A stretch of 64,000 nucleotides of DNA, from the NCBI GenBank assembly GCA_964036045.1, contig OZ038384.1:23551000-23614999 (forward strand). Direction: 5' to 3'. The notes under the pieces were generated by a model. The model had not been told where the DNA came from and did no database searches. It was given only the letters and a program-made list of their open reading frames with translations. The DNA comes from Eutreptiella sp. 'Long Island Sound 2002'. Taxonomy: Eukaryota; Euglenozoa; Euglenophyceae; Eutreptiales; Eutreptiaceae. The stretch's first letter is position 1. Each line of letters starts with the position of its first letter. The translations under genes were made by a program, and so were the position numbers. Positions 11,221 through 21,215 of the stretch are shown in pieces.

Positions 11221-11810
11221 ATTCCCAAGCTCAGGGGATATACCTTGTGTCCCCGCGGGAGCTTCTTGAAGGTGATGGGGTCACTGACCAAAGTGGAATC
11301 AAAATCCATCAAGTAGTACTCAGGCAGGGGGGCATGGCTGAAGAGCTTCACCTTTTCCATGCGAGGGGCAAACCCCTTCGGCAGTTCACGATGGCCCAAT
11401 ACGAGGTCAGAGCTGATCTCAGCCTCGTAAGCAATCACCCCAAACTGAATCACCTCTCAGCCCCCACCACCACGCTTCTTGTTGCCCGCCATTACACACA
11501 TTGCATTTGCTTTGTAGTCACCTCCACTTAACTTGGTGGCATCATCCGCCATATGGAAGGCCTTGGGTCCAGCACTCTTGTACCAGAAATTCTCCCTGAT
11601 CAGCCGTTTTTGGATTAGGGCACTCTGAGGTCCCGTAACCACGGGTACTGTTGCGGATTGGTTGCTAACATCTGCCCATTTTAGCTGCACTTGGACCTCT
11701 GTCTCAGCCTCAGGGTCCAGGATTTGATTGGATCTCACTCTTGCGGGCAACAGTACCCTTGCGGGAGTCTCCTCCCGGCTTCTTGCCTGCCGTTGTCCAT
11801 GCCCGGTCAT
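11190..11810 (-). pseudogene. retropepsin-like aspartic protease with lost catalytic Asp
   Basis: Two same-frame blocks (11810-11457, 11453-11190) separated by one TGA. VPVVTGPQSALIQKRLI has the layout of a retropepsin active-site strand and loop (usual D-T/S-G-A then a hydrophobic S/N-x-I), but the catalytic Asp position reads Val (codon GTT near 11640). Downstream, DLVLGHREL matches the C-terminal I-L-G-x-x-x-L strand. Retropepsins act as dimers that process gag-pol, and a Val at this position would abolish activity. GTT and GAT differ by one base, so recent decay is the simplest explanation. The domain lies where expected, between the gag zinc knuckle and RT. Confidence 0.6.
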
Positions 11811-13566
11811 GCCTTTCCCCTTTCCATATCCTTTTCCTTTTCACTTTCCCTTTTCGCTACCTTGTGGACTTTGGTTCCTCTCCTTGGCCAATCTGCTGAC
11901 CAAAGCACACTCTTGGTGCCAATGATCACAGGGCAATCCCCGATTCTTGCAGGTGTAGCACTCAAGAGGGGTCCTTCCACGTCCCCCCTTGCCACTCTCT
12001 CCCCAAGATGACCATTCCTTCCCTTTTCTTGGCCCTTGCCCTCATGCTGCCTACTCCTCTGAATCGGGGTGTACCCTTGCCAAACCCTCCCTCCTGTACT
12101 TTTGCGACATGGAGCTTAGGTTTGGGCTTGGATGGCACTCGCAGACTCACCTTGCGGGGGGGGGGGGGGTGGCGCGCTTGAGCCTCTTCTTCTCCCCTTT
12201 CCCTTAGAGGGGGTCTCAAGATTTTCTGGTCCACAAGAGGGGGTCCGGGGCACGGAACAAATGTGAATAGGGCTCAGGTGAGTGTCTGAGTCATTGGGGT
12301 TCCCACTCCACCGGTGTCTCGGCTCCCTCGTCCCTCCGTCACTTCTTTGGCACTTTTGAGCAATAAGCTTGTTCACCTCTCGCCAAGGCATCTGAATTTT
12401 CACATGTTGCACTGCCACATTGTTGCCTAGAATCACCTCATTGTGTAGGCCTAGGACTCTTTGGTGTGCGCGTTCGGAGGTAGTAGCCACGGTAGCGGCG
12501 CTACCATCAATCTCCATGACCATAGGATGGGAAATACCATGGTTTTCCAAAGCAGTCACCAAAGTGGCCTTAGAGACATCCCCAGAGGTCATCTTGTAGA
12601 TCCGGGCCCAGTGAAGGTCTTGGGCATACCTAGATTGGGCGCGGTCCACCCTGCCCTTGATGGTCTGGGTAACCGATCCCTTAGGGTGATCCGATACGTC
12701 CACATCGGCCACATGCTTGCCACAATCTAGTAGAGCCACCTTGAGCTTCTCAATGAGGCACAGCCAATCCGCATGGGAGACCTCTTAGTTGGCTCTGTTA
12801 TTAGGCACCACCCTTCTCCAATTGGTAAGTAGCTTGCCATCCGGGGTATGGTCAAAGTTGATCATGAGATCAGTGCCACATTTCCTTGAACGTAGGTCTT
12901 GTAGGTCGAGGCAGTTCCTTGAGAGTTCGGGTCATCTCATCCTGACGAGGGGTAGGGTGTAGGCGGAACAGAGCATCACCCAACTTCTGGACATACCGGT
13001 CCTCCATGTTCTCGAAATACTCCACAGACCAGGGTTTGAAGTATGCCCATCCAGACCTATACAACTGCAAGAGGCAGGCATCTCCACACTTTGGTTAAGG
13101 AGCTTCTCCATAGGATGGTGTTGGAATGCCATAGCCTGAAAGGCCAGCACCTCAGCGCTACTCTTGTTCAGTGGGTCCCCCGCATCTTGTATCTTCTTGC
13201 CGCGGTATAGGAGGGCATTAGGCTGTGGAAATTGAAATCTCCTGCCCGTAAGGCGGTTGATGCTCTTGTCCCATGTCTCTCCCTCGTGGCTGGCCCGCCC
13301 CTCATCCTCTGGGTCAGGCCGAGGATGTCTCCTCCCTCCCTTACGTTCGGACGAGTCTGAATCCTCACTAGAAGTTGACGATGGGTCTTCTGGTGGTCCA
13401 TCCCCTAAGGCTTGACGCTTCTTCTTGGGTATAAGGGGGCTTCTACCCTTCCCTCTTCTCTTGCTCCGCTCGGACTCGTCCCCTGAGGAGCTCTCCCCAT
13501 TTTGACGATGGTCCTGGCCCTCCTTCCTGGTCCCAGGTTCAGTCTTCACTGCCATACTTGTCGATA
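11811..13566 (-). pseudogene. gypsy gag, copy A
   Basis: N-terminus at about 13550 (SMAVKTEPGTRKE). A Ser/Asp/Glu- and Lys-rich tail follows (KKKRQALGDG, SSEDSDSSER), then a capsid-like middle (NALLYRGKKIQDAG, MAFQHHPMEKLL, HPTPRQDEMTRTL, SDHPKGSVTQTIKGRVDRAQ, DLHWARIYKMTSGDVSKATL). It ends with a basic linker and a zinc-knuckle-like CYTCKNRGLPCDHWHQEC near 11960. A 1-base deletion at about 13073 (absent from copy C), a frame change after KEMWH (about 12870) and a TAA at about 12785 break the frame. It is contiguous with pol at 11810-6907. The 5' side is cut at GATAGAG (13566), where GC-2 begins. Copies B, C and D are homologous; C is closest. Confidence 0.75.
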
Positions 13567-13590
13567 GAGTAGGTAGGTAGGTAGGTAGGT
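13566..13590. repeat. (TAGG)n terminal tract of GC-2 copy 1
   Basis: About five tandem TAGG units lie exactly at the junction between gag copy A (ending GATAGAG) and GC-rich sequence. The uninterrupted gag copies B and D have GATAGAGTCCC here, so the tract belongs to the insertion. Read on the minus strand it is a (CCTA)n 3' tail. Confidence 0.8.
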
Positions 13591-14089
13591 GCACTCAGTC
13601 GTAGAGAGGCGCCCCATGCTTCCCGCTGGCTTTGCTGCTGTGATGGACAGGAAGAGGCTCCGCACTTGAAGAGGTGAGGCGACTTACATCCCGCTAGACC
13701 TGACTGTTGGCCCCCAGCAACGCGGCCCCGTGCAACACCGGGAGGGCTGACCGCCGCCTGCGTGACGTGCTTGTCTCGCCGTGAGGGTGTGCCCCCCTGC
13801 TTGCGCACGTCCCCTCCTTTGGGCGGAACCCTAGAGGTTCACCAGACTTATTGGCGTATCCTGTTCCCAAGGCATGCATGCATGTTCTTGGTACTGGGGT
13901 TCCGAGGCTCTTGGGTGTCGCACGCTCCGCCTCGAGTCCCAAAGCAGCGCAGGCCTTACGATGCAGCCTTACCCCCGGGCTCCGGATCTCGTTTGGCCTG
14001 GTCACCTGCATGGCACGGGCTGCCTCAGTGCCCGGGCTATGGACACTGGGTTTCCTATTGTTGTGTGCGTTTGTGTTTGGGTCCGGGTT

Positions 14090-14695
14090 GTGCTTGGGCT
14101 TTGGTTTCGGTAGCCCCGCCAGCCCTGGCTGGGGTCTTGGGTGGGTGTGTTTGGGTACGGTATGTGGTTTCGCCCCTCCTTTCCCGGCTGTGGTTTGTGG
14201 TGTTTGCGGTTGGGCTTCTGTTTTGGCCTGCACCCCACCTTTCTTGGTTAAGGATTTGGGACGTGTGTGGCTGTGTGCGCGCTCCGCCTGCACCCCGCCG
14301 TTCCCGGTTCTGGTGTGCGGTTTGGGCGTGTCTGCTGGGGTCCGGGTTTCGGCTGCGCCCCGCCACTCCTTGGGGAGGTCTTGGGATGTGTGTGTGCTTG
14401 TGTGCCCGTCCTGCATGGTCTCCTGCACCTCCTGGTTGGGGGTGCGGTGCGGGGCTGTGTGTTTGGGCCTGGGTTGCTGCCGCGCTCCGCCACTCCTGGC
14501 TGGGCTGTACGGGCGTGTGTGTGTTTGTGTGCGCGCCCTGCTTGTACCCCGCCTTTCCTGGCTGGGGTGTGCTGTGTGGGGGTGCGTGCTGGGCTCGGGT
14601 TTCGGCTGTGCCCCGCCCCTCTTGGTTGGGTTGCTGGGGTGTGTGTGCGGTCCTGCGTGTGCCCCGCTTGCCCCCTCCTCTTCGTGGGGGGCCGA
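14090..14695. repeat. ~62-bp minisatellite in GC-2 copy 1
   Basis: About ten imperfect units at 57-66-bp spacing. Each contains a G/C-CCCCGCC-type core followed by (T/A)CC(T)GG(C)TGG and a GTGTGTG run. Core positions are near 14113, 14170, 14229, 14293, 14356, 14422, 14480, 14550, 14610 and 14670. On the minus strand the repeat encodes about 21 residues with a recurring K/R-G-G-V/A-Q/K motif and H-T-H-P. The paralogous array is at 53860-54420. Confidence 0.7.
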
Positions 14696-15549
14696 CTGTG
14701 GCGCGGGGGTGTGCGGGTGTTGCCGTTGGTGGGGTTTGCCCCCCCCTCCCTCCCTCTTGGTTTTTCCTTTTTGGGGGGGTGCGTCGTGACGTGTCCTGTC
14801 TTGGCTTTGTGGTGTCCGTCGCTGGTTGTCCCGGTCTTGGGTCTCGTGGTCTCTGTCCCCCCATCCCTTCTCTCCCGGGCTGCGTTGTTTTTTTCAGTCC
14901 CAGCGTGGCATGTGTCCGCGTGTTTTGGTTGTCCCCTCTCCCGGTGGGACGCTGCTGCTGGCTTGGTGTTGCCGGTTCTGGCTAGGAGGTCCTCCGGTGC
15001 CCCTTTGGGGGGTCCCGTCTTTGGTGCTGTCTGCGTGGGGGGTTTGGCCGCCTCTTGTGGTGTTGGTGGGCGGTGCGGTGGCTGTGGGCCGTTCTCGCGC
15101 CCCCCCCATGTTTTTTCTTTGGGGGGGGGGGTCTGCCTGTTCCTCCCTCTGCCTTCCCTGGGCTGGCACACGCACTAGTTGACATTCAGTGTGGTCTTCC
15201 GGGTTGCTGTTGGTGGTTGCGTTTTGCCAGGCCTTGCCCCGGCCCCATGGGTCGGGTGGGTTATGTACACGTCAGGCTCGGCGCCCCGTCCTGCCGGGCT
15301 AGGTTCTGGCTCTGCCGGCTGGGCGGCTGCGCCAGGTGGCTTCCTGAGGCCCTGGGTTAGGGGGGCTGGGTTTTCCATGTCCTTTCGCCTCTGCGGTGCC
15401 GGTTTTAACTTTCTGGCGGCGGTTTGTGTGGGCGGACCGCCATCGTTGTTGCCGGGTGTGCTGTGGCCCCTTGCCGGTGTGTGGCGGGCTGGTGCGGCTC
15501 CTTCCGGGGCCTGCACTGGCTTGTTTTGGTTCCACCCTCGGTTAGTGTG

Positions 15550-15830
15550 CTTGCTTTGGTGTTGTGGTGTGCTGTGGTGCGCCCTGCTGCGTCGTGCCGT
15601 GTTCCGCTGTTCTGCGTCGTGTTGGTCCGCGCTATGTTGCCGTGCGCCCTGCTGGGCTGCGCCGTGTTGCGCCGCACCGTGCCGTGGTGTGCCGCTCTGT
15701 GCCGCGTCGCGTCGCGTCGTGCTGTGGCTTGTTGTGCCTTGGGGTGCCTTGTCGTGGTGCGTTGCACTGTGGCGCGCTGCAGTGCGGTGTGCCGTGCTGC
15801 CTCGTGTTGTGCCGTGGTGGGTAGATGGAG
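15550..15830. repeat. degenerate GCCGTG-type short repeats
   Basis: A run of variants of TGCGCCGTG / TGTGCCGTG with a period near 9-11 bases and no sharp unit. On the minus strand it reads as Ala/Arg/His/Thr-rich sequence (ARRTTA, ATRHRAAH). The paralogous run is at about 55275-55550. Confidence 0.6.
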
Positions 15831-16620
15831 GTCAGTCTGGCCCATGTCGTGGTGCGGAGTGCGGGTCAGAGTGTTGCTGGCTGGTGGCTCGGGGGTGCGG
15901 TTAGGTGTGGGTGGCTCGCTGGGTCCGTGCTGTGGGGGTCTGGGTGTGCCGCTCGGGCTGGTGAGTCGGGTAGGTGTCCGCCGGGTTCGCCCTCCCTGGA
16001 GGCCTGTGCCTTGGTCCCGTGTCCTCTGGGGGTCCCGGCCCCTAGCCCTGGGTGCTGTGGCCGTGCCTTTGTCCTCTTCGGGTGCCTGTGAAGTGGCCCT
16101 TGTGGTGTCCGGGGTCATCGCCTGGCGGTGAGGGCGTGGTGGTGGGCTGCGCGGTGGTGTTTCTAGCGGCTCCCTCTGTGGGTGTATCCCGTTCTCCCTG
16201 TGTAGGTTGTGCCCTCCATCCCCTGTGTGGTTTCTGGTGGCTGGTGGGCGTGTGCTGGTGTGATCCGTACGGCGTCCGATCCGTGCTTCGGGGGCGTGTG
16301 TTGGGGGCGTGAGCCCCCGGGGGTCTTGCGGCGTCCACTGGGGGTGGGGCGGCGCTGGTCCCTCAGTCGTGGTATGCCCTTCCTGCGTGTGGGTCCTGGT
16401 GCCCGCCGTTGTGTCCTCTTTTTCTGCGCCTCGGTCCCTGTTCCTTTCCCTTCCTGGCCCTTGGGTGGTTTCCTGCTCCCATGTTGTGTCGCTCCCGGTG
16501 CCCTGTCCCTATGGGCACCTGCCTGTCACTTTGGGCCCTTCCTTGCCTCCTTGCCGGAGTGTCCCTTTCTGTCCCTTGCCCTCCCCTTGCCCGTGCCCTT
16601 TCTCCTTCCCGGTGTGGTGG

Positions 16621-18053
16621 TCATGGGGTGGGGGGGGGGTCTGTGGAGCGCTGATGGCCCACGCGTGGCGGTGGGTGGCCTGCAGCCATTGGCGAGGGGG
16701 TTTGGGGGTATAGGGGGGGCGGAGGCCCTGGACCACGTCCCGGAGGAGGGCCTCCCATGCCATTTGCGGCATGATGGCCTCCTGGGGGGCTCCTTTGGGA
16801 TTGGCGGGGGTGCGGGTGCGGATCTCCTCGAAGTTGTCCACCATGTGCCCCCCTTCTCGCCTTCCCGCTCCCCCGGCCCACGTCACCCAGCGGCGGAGCT
16901 CCTGCAAGGCAGGTCAGACCACCAGGCGAGGTGGGCGGGGGCCTGGGGGGGGAAGGGGTCGAGCGCGAGGTCCTGGAGTGGCGGGAGGAGGACGTGGACA
17001 TGCGGCGGTGGTGGGCGTGTCGGCGCCTGGGGGAGCGGGAGCGGCGGTGGCGGGGGCTGCAGGTGGAGGACCGGTATTGGCGACGAGTGGAACGGGAAGC
17101 CCGGTGGAGCCTGTGGGGGGAGGGGTTGGTGGACGTGGGGCAGCGGTGGCGTGCTTGGCCGCGCCTGGGGGAGCGGGAGCGGTGGTGGCGGAGGCTGGGG
17201 GTGGGGGTCGCGTACGGGCGGAGGGGGGCAAGGGAAGCCCGGTGGGGATCATGGGGGGAGGGGGAGGTGGACGTGGGGCGGCGGTGGCGCACGTGGTGGC
17301 GCCCGGGGGAGCAGGAGCGGGGGGAGCGGGGCCCCGGGGGGTTGTGGTGGCGCCTTGGGGAGCGGGAGCGGCAAGAGTGGGTGGTTGAGGCGCGGTGGCG
17401 GTGTGGGGAGCGTGAGCGTTGGGGGTGGATGCGCCGTGCGGGGGGGGAGCGGGAGCGCCGCCGTTTGCGGGACCGGGCCTCTTCGCGGGGCGAGTCGGGC
17501 CAGCCAGGAGGTGTCGGCGGGTCCTGGGGGGCCTCGCGTGGTGCCGCCTGGTACTGCGGGGGGGGGGGGTCCCCCGCCCTCCATTGATACGCCACGTAGG
17601 GGTGCGGTGGCGGCAGAGGCTGGTGGTACGGGTCGAGTGACTGTCCCTGGTGGGGTTGGGCCCCGGGGGCCCCTTCGGCGTGGATGTTGTGGCCGGGGGG
17701 ATACGGTGCCTGGTACGGGGGGGCTGGCCCCTGGTGGTTGGTGGGGTATGGGGTTCGAGCGCCCGGTGGCTGCCATCCCATACGCTGGTGCTGCTCTTGC
17801 ACGGGGGGTTGTGGCCTGGTGGGGTAGGGTGGTGGGCAGTGGTAGTGGTGGGGGTGGTGTTGGTGGTGGTGGTGGTGGGGCCGCTGGTGGTGTTGGCGCT
17901 GGTAGTGCTGGGGATGGTGCTGCGGGTATAGCCCTAGGACCCCTTGTGGATATTCTGGTCCCCCTGGTCGGGGTGGGGGGTCGGGCATCGTGCGCAGTCC
18001 CTGGGGCCGTACTTTTTGGTGGGCAGCAGGGGCGGGCCGGGGGCCGGGCTTAA
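16621..18053 (-). CDS. RS-domain protein segment of GC-2 copy 1
   Basis: Minus-strand open frame (ATG at 17988). The N-terminal ~160 residues are Pro/His/Gln/Tyr-rich with a poly-His run encoded by a GTG repeat (17850-17900). From about 17475 to 16950 comes an Arg-Ser domain: RSRKRRRSRSPPARR, then three imperfect ~45-residue repeats each containing HRRSRSPRR-like and PTSTSPSPH segments. It ends in Pro/Gly-rich sequence. RS domains in SR proteins mediate splicing and nuclear-speckle interactions, but no RNA-recognition motif is present here. The segment is repeated with the same pattern at 56.7-57.7 kb, with frameshifts. I interpret it as part of the element's long minus-strand ORF, not a host SR gene. 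Confidence 0.6.
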
Positions 18054-18274
18054 CGGTGATTGTGGTCGAGGGGTCCCACGTCCCTGGGTTGGTGTGGCCG
18101 GCGGCAGTGGTGGTTTGTGGGGGGTGGATGACGGGGCGCTAGGAGATGGTGATGTTGACGAGGGTTTGGACTGGGTCGTGTTGGGTGGCCGCCTCTGTGG
18201 TGGCAGCGGCCGCTGGTGCGAGGTGGGCTTGGGTTGTGGTGGGTGGGGGGTCCTGGTATGGGTTAGGGTTTGGG

Positions 18275-18703
18275 TTAGGGCGGTGTCGCTTGGGTTGGCG
18301 TCGTTGCGTTTGTGCTGTTGTGGGCCGTTTGGGGTGGTATTGGTGGTGGTGCTGTTGCCGGTGGTGCGAACGTTAGGGCGCCGCCTTGGGTTTGGGGTCG
18401 GGTTTTTGGGTTGCGGTCCGGTTCGAGGTTGAAGAGGACCTCGGTCCGGAGGTGTGAGGGCGTCGGTGCTGGGTGGGGGGGCTTCCTGGTGTGCTGCCGG
18501 GGTGCCTGGGTCGCCTGTGTGGGGGTCGGGGGGTCCCCGGTAGCCTGGCGTGCGGCCACAGCTTTGGCTTTGGCCTTGGCCTTGTGGATGAGGTCGGCTG
18601 GGACAGGGGGGTCGGAGGATGAGGTGGAGGATGTCGATGAGGCAGAGAACGAGGAGAAAGTGGTGGTTTTGGGGGACGCTGTAAAAGTTTCACAGCAGGT
18701 CAA
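18275..18703 (-). CDS. Ser-rich/basic segment of the GC-2 ORF
   Basis: Short minus-strand frame with a Ser-rich stretch (SSTSSTSSSD), a Lys/Ala helix (IHKAKAKAKA), then Pro/Thr-rich sequence and NLEPD. The corresponding frame occurs at about 58310-58048. It joins upstream linker sequence to the Pro/His-rich and RS parts. No domain is recognised. The first ~25 codons in this copy come from the inserted block at 18678 and are not element sequence. Confidence 0.4.
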   Translation of the reverse strand: MTCCETFTASPKTTTFSSFSASSTSSTSSSDPPVPADLIHKAKAKAKAVAARQATGDPPTPTQATQAPRQHTRKPPHPAPTPSHLRTEVLFNLEPDRNPKTRPQTQGGALTFAPPATAPPPIPPQTAHNSTNATTPTQATPP

Positions 18704-21215
18704 AAACAGTCAGCTTCGTGAGCTGAGTTTCTTTACTGTACAGATTCATTGATGCAGGTCAATGGAGCGCACAGAGCGGGCGCAGCTGTAGAAGCGCGTG
18801 CTCAGAGAATGATATAAAAGCTCATAGAGATTGACAGCGTTTTATAATGCATATTTGCTGCTAAATGATCGTTGTTACTTGCCGTGGTTGTACATATGTT
18901 GTTTAGGCATAAATGGGAATCTAACGAACTCGCCTTGCTTCGGCGAGATTTGTGACGTTGGACAGTGGACTCTGTGGACATCTTCTACAAATTGTTGGGT
19001 ATTGCAACTGCCGTGTATTGCAAGGGGAAAGGATATCTACGCGGAAAGGTATTTCTTTATACTCAAAAGAAGATAGCAAGCAGGGAGAAAAAGACTACTT
19101 CAGAAAAAAATTACAAGTTCGTTAGACCGGAATGATCGTCGGAGATTTGAGAGGCGTAGATCGTGAGTCCCAAGGCCGAGTCCCTGCTGTTGCCGGAGAG
19201 TTCGCTGTCCAATTGTCGTCCGAGGAAGTCCCCAACACTGTTCTCGTGTCCCTGTTCCGCTCTTTGTTGGTTGTTTGATGCTCTAGGAGCTGAAGAGCAT
19301 CTCAAGTTTACGGAGGTCGCCCATCGTAACCAGGTTGAGTTGGAATGGAGCGATGGAGTTGTAGTTCTGAACATGCTGAAGTTGCAGTTTGCGTGGATGT
19401 TGAGTCGTGACCAGCAGGATGACAAACGGTCAAGGATGGGAAGACGCCGTTTAACAAGTTCAGAAGTCCCACCACGTCGTCGCTTTCGCCGCCGTGGATC
19501 TCGCTTGAGCGCAGCTCAGCAGCTCAAGGGTGTTGGCCGAGCCCCTTTTGTTCTTTTCCTTTCCAGTTCGCTGCGTATTGCCGTGGACGCCGCCAAGCTA
19601 AATTCGTTGAGCCAAGGTTCCTCGTGGACGCCGCCGAGCTAAATTCGTCGAGCCAAGGTTCCTTGTGGAGGCCGCCAAACTAAATTTGTCGCGCCAAAGT
19701 TCCTCGTGGACACCACCAAGCTAAATCCGTCGCGCCAAGGTTTCTCGTGGACGCCGCCAAGCTAAATTCATCGCGCCAAGGTTCCTCGTGGACGCCGCTA
19801 AGCTAAATTTGTCGCGCCAAAGTTCCTCCGTGGACGCCGCCAAGCTAAATTCATCGCGCCAAGGTTCCTCGTGGACGCCGCCAAGCTAAATTCGTCGCAC
19901 CAAAATTCCTCGTGGACGCCGCCGAGCTAAATTCGTCGCGCCAAGGTTTTCTTCCAACGCCGCCAAGCTAAATTTGTTGCGCCAAAGTTCTTTTCCAATG
20001 CCCACAAGCCAGCTTTTTTGCTGACACGCGCTAGGTCTGTGGACCAGTGTTGTTTTTCACCTGGTCTCCGTATGTGCTTTTGGGCAGTGCTGCTGAATGT
20101 ACTGTTGGCCCCGCTGTTGTATGGCTTTTGATTTTTCTAACGCTGTGCTACTGAGAGTACTGTCCAAGTTCCCGCCATTTTGTGTGTAGTTCCTGCGTCC
20201 CTGTTCACAGGAATGTAGGCTAATTTTGATGTGAATGTGAAAATGACTTTGGTACAGTCAGTAGTTTTTGCGATAAAGAGTACATCAGCTGGTCAGTTTT
20301 GGAATATTGATATATGGGCTTGCCTTGTTTTTTTGAATCAAGTTTGTTTTTATGTTTTCTGTGTGGGTAGTCAATTGTGTACAGGTTTGTGGGGAAAAGA
20401 CAGTTATGGATGTTTGGGTTATCACAAAAGTGAAAGAGTGACCCACACATTAAAGATAACACTTTAAGCCACCTTTGAAGTCCCAATAATGCAGTGAGCT
20501 TTTAGTAAAATGACAGTGTTTGCATACATTTCCTTGTTTTCTTGGAAGGCCTAGTGTACCCCTGTCCCCCTGTTCTAGTATCCAGGTGGTGTAAAAGGCA
20601 TTGGCACCTGGGGGTGTTGGGTTATGGTGACAGTGACACCCGGTATATGTGTGAGTGTGTGAGTAGAGTGCCAAATTGGGCCGTGCGTCAATCCCTTCGC
20701 GTGGGAATTTCCATTGCCCACATGTTAACTTCTAACCCCGAAGCGAAGTCCAGGGTGTTTGTTTGCCCTTGGGCTGTGTGTGTGCCACAGTTTATCGACA
20801 CACCACCATTGGCGAAGGGGTGAGGTATCTCCTGCGGCCAACCGGAAATGAAGCAACCAGCACCAGCACTTTTGGGGTATGCTGAGTGGTTATGGGGGTC
20901 GTGTGGAAACCAGTTGGTGGGATAGTGCATGGGCTATAGCCGGATGGCACCCCAGAGAACGCCACACTGTATCTTACGGTTACCCGCCCCATAGCTACAG
21001 TTGCAGGGTCCATAGACCAATGGGTGCCCGAGGGTGTGGGTTGGTCCCCCAGCCCCAAAAGCCAGGACAAGGCGAACACCTTGACCTGGACGCTGAGGTA
21101 GTTGGTATGCTGAATTGTGTATTCATTCTCTATGCAGTCCCTTGTTGTATTGCAGGGACTTGCAGTGCGGCGAGGCCACCATGGTGGGTTGTGTGGGGTG
21201 TTTGTGTGTGTTGTG
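18678..21215. mobile_element. 2.54-kb block present only in GC-2 copy 1
   Basis: Copy 2 reads GGAGGACGCGGGTTGCGCTG at 58330-58349; copy 1 has GGGGGACGC at 18677 and GTTGCGCTGTG at 21216, with this block between. The block is clearly lower in GC. It contains a TATA-like GATATAAAAG at 18811, a plus-strand open frame 19163-19642 of no recognised family, the 41-bp minisatellite (19574-19996) and AT-rich sequence to about 20.7 kb. I see no terminal repeats and no target-site duplication, so it may be an insertion of host DNA or a deletion in copy 2. Classification as mobile is tentative. Confidence 0.45.
19574..19996. repeat. 41-bp minisatellite, ~10 units
   Basis: Tandem units of 41 bases with shared segments GTGGACGCCGCCAAGCTAAA and TTCGTCGCGCCAAGGTTCCT. 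About ten copies, diverged mainly by single substitutions (CCAAGCT/CCGAGCT, GCGCC/GAGCC, AAGG/AAAG), with one unit a base longer at about 19829. The array decays into flanking sequence at both ends. It is unique in this window. Confidence 0.9.

Noticed and set aside
931-11460. Reassigned genetic code (TGA as Trp, TAA/TAG as Gln), from several in-frame stops at plausible Trp/Gln positions
   Set aside because: The long RT and integrase frames use only TGG for Trp and CAA/CAG for Gln. At one Trp codon copy A has TGG, copy B TGA and copy D TTG, which is simple mutational decay.
13762-18053. Long plus-strand open frames in GC-2 (Gly/Trp/Cys-rich, up to ~600 codons)
   Set aside because: They are composition shadows of GC-rich DNA, lack any domain and lie opposite minus-strand frames with RS repeats and shared domains.
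19574-19996. CRISPR array at the 41-bp repeats
   Set aside because: Units are contiguous with no spacers; this is a minisatellite.
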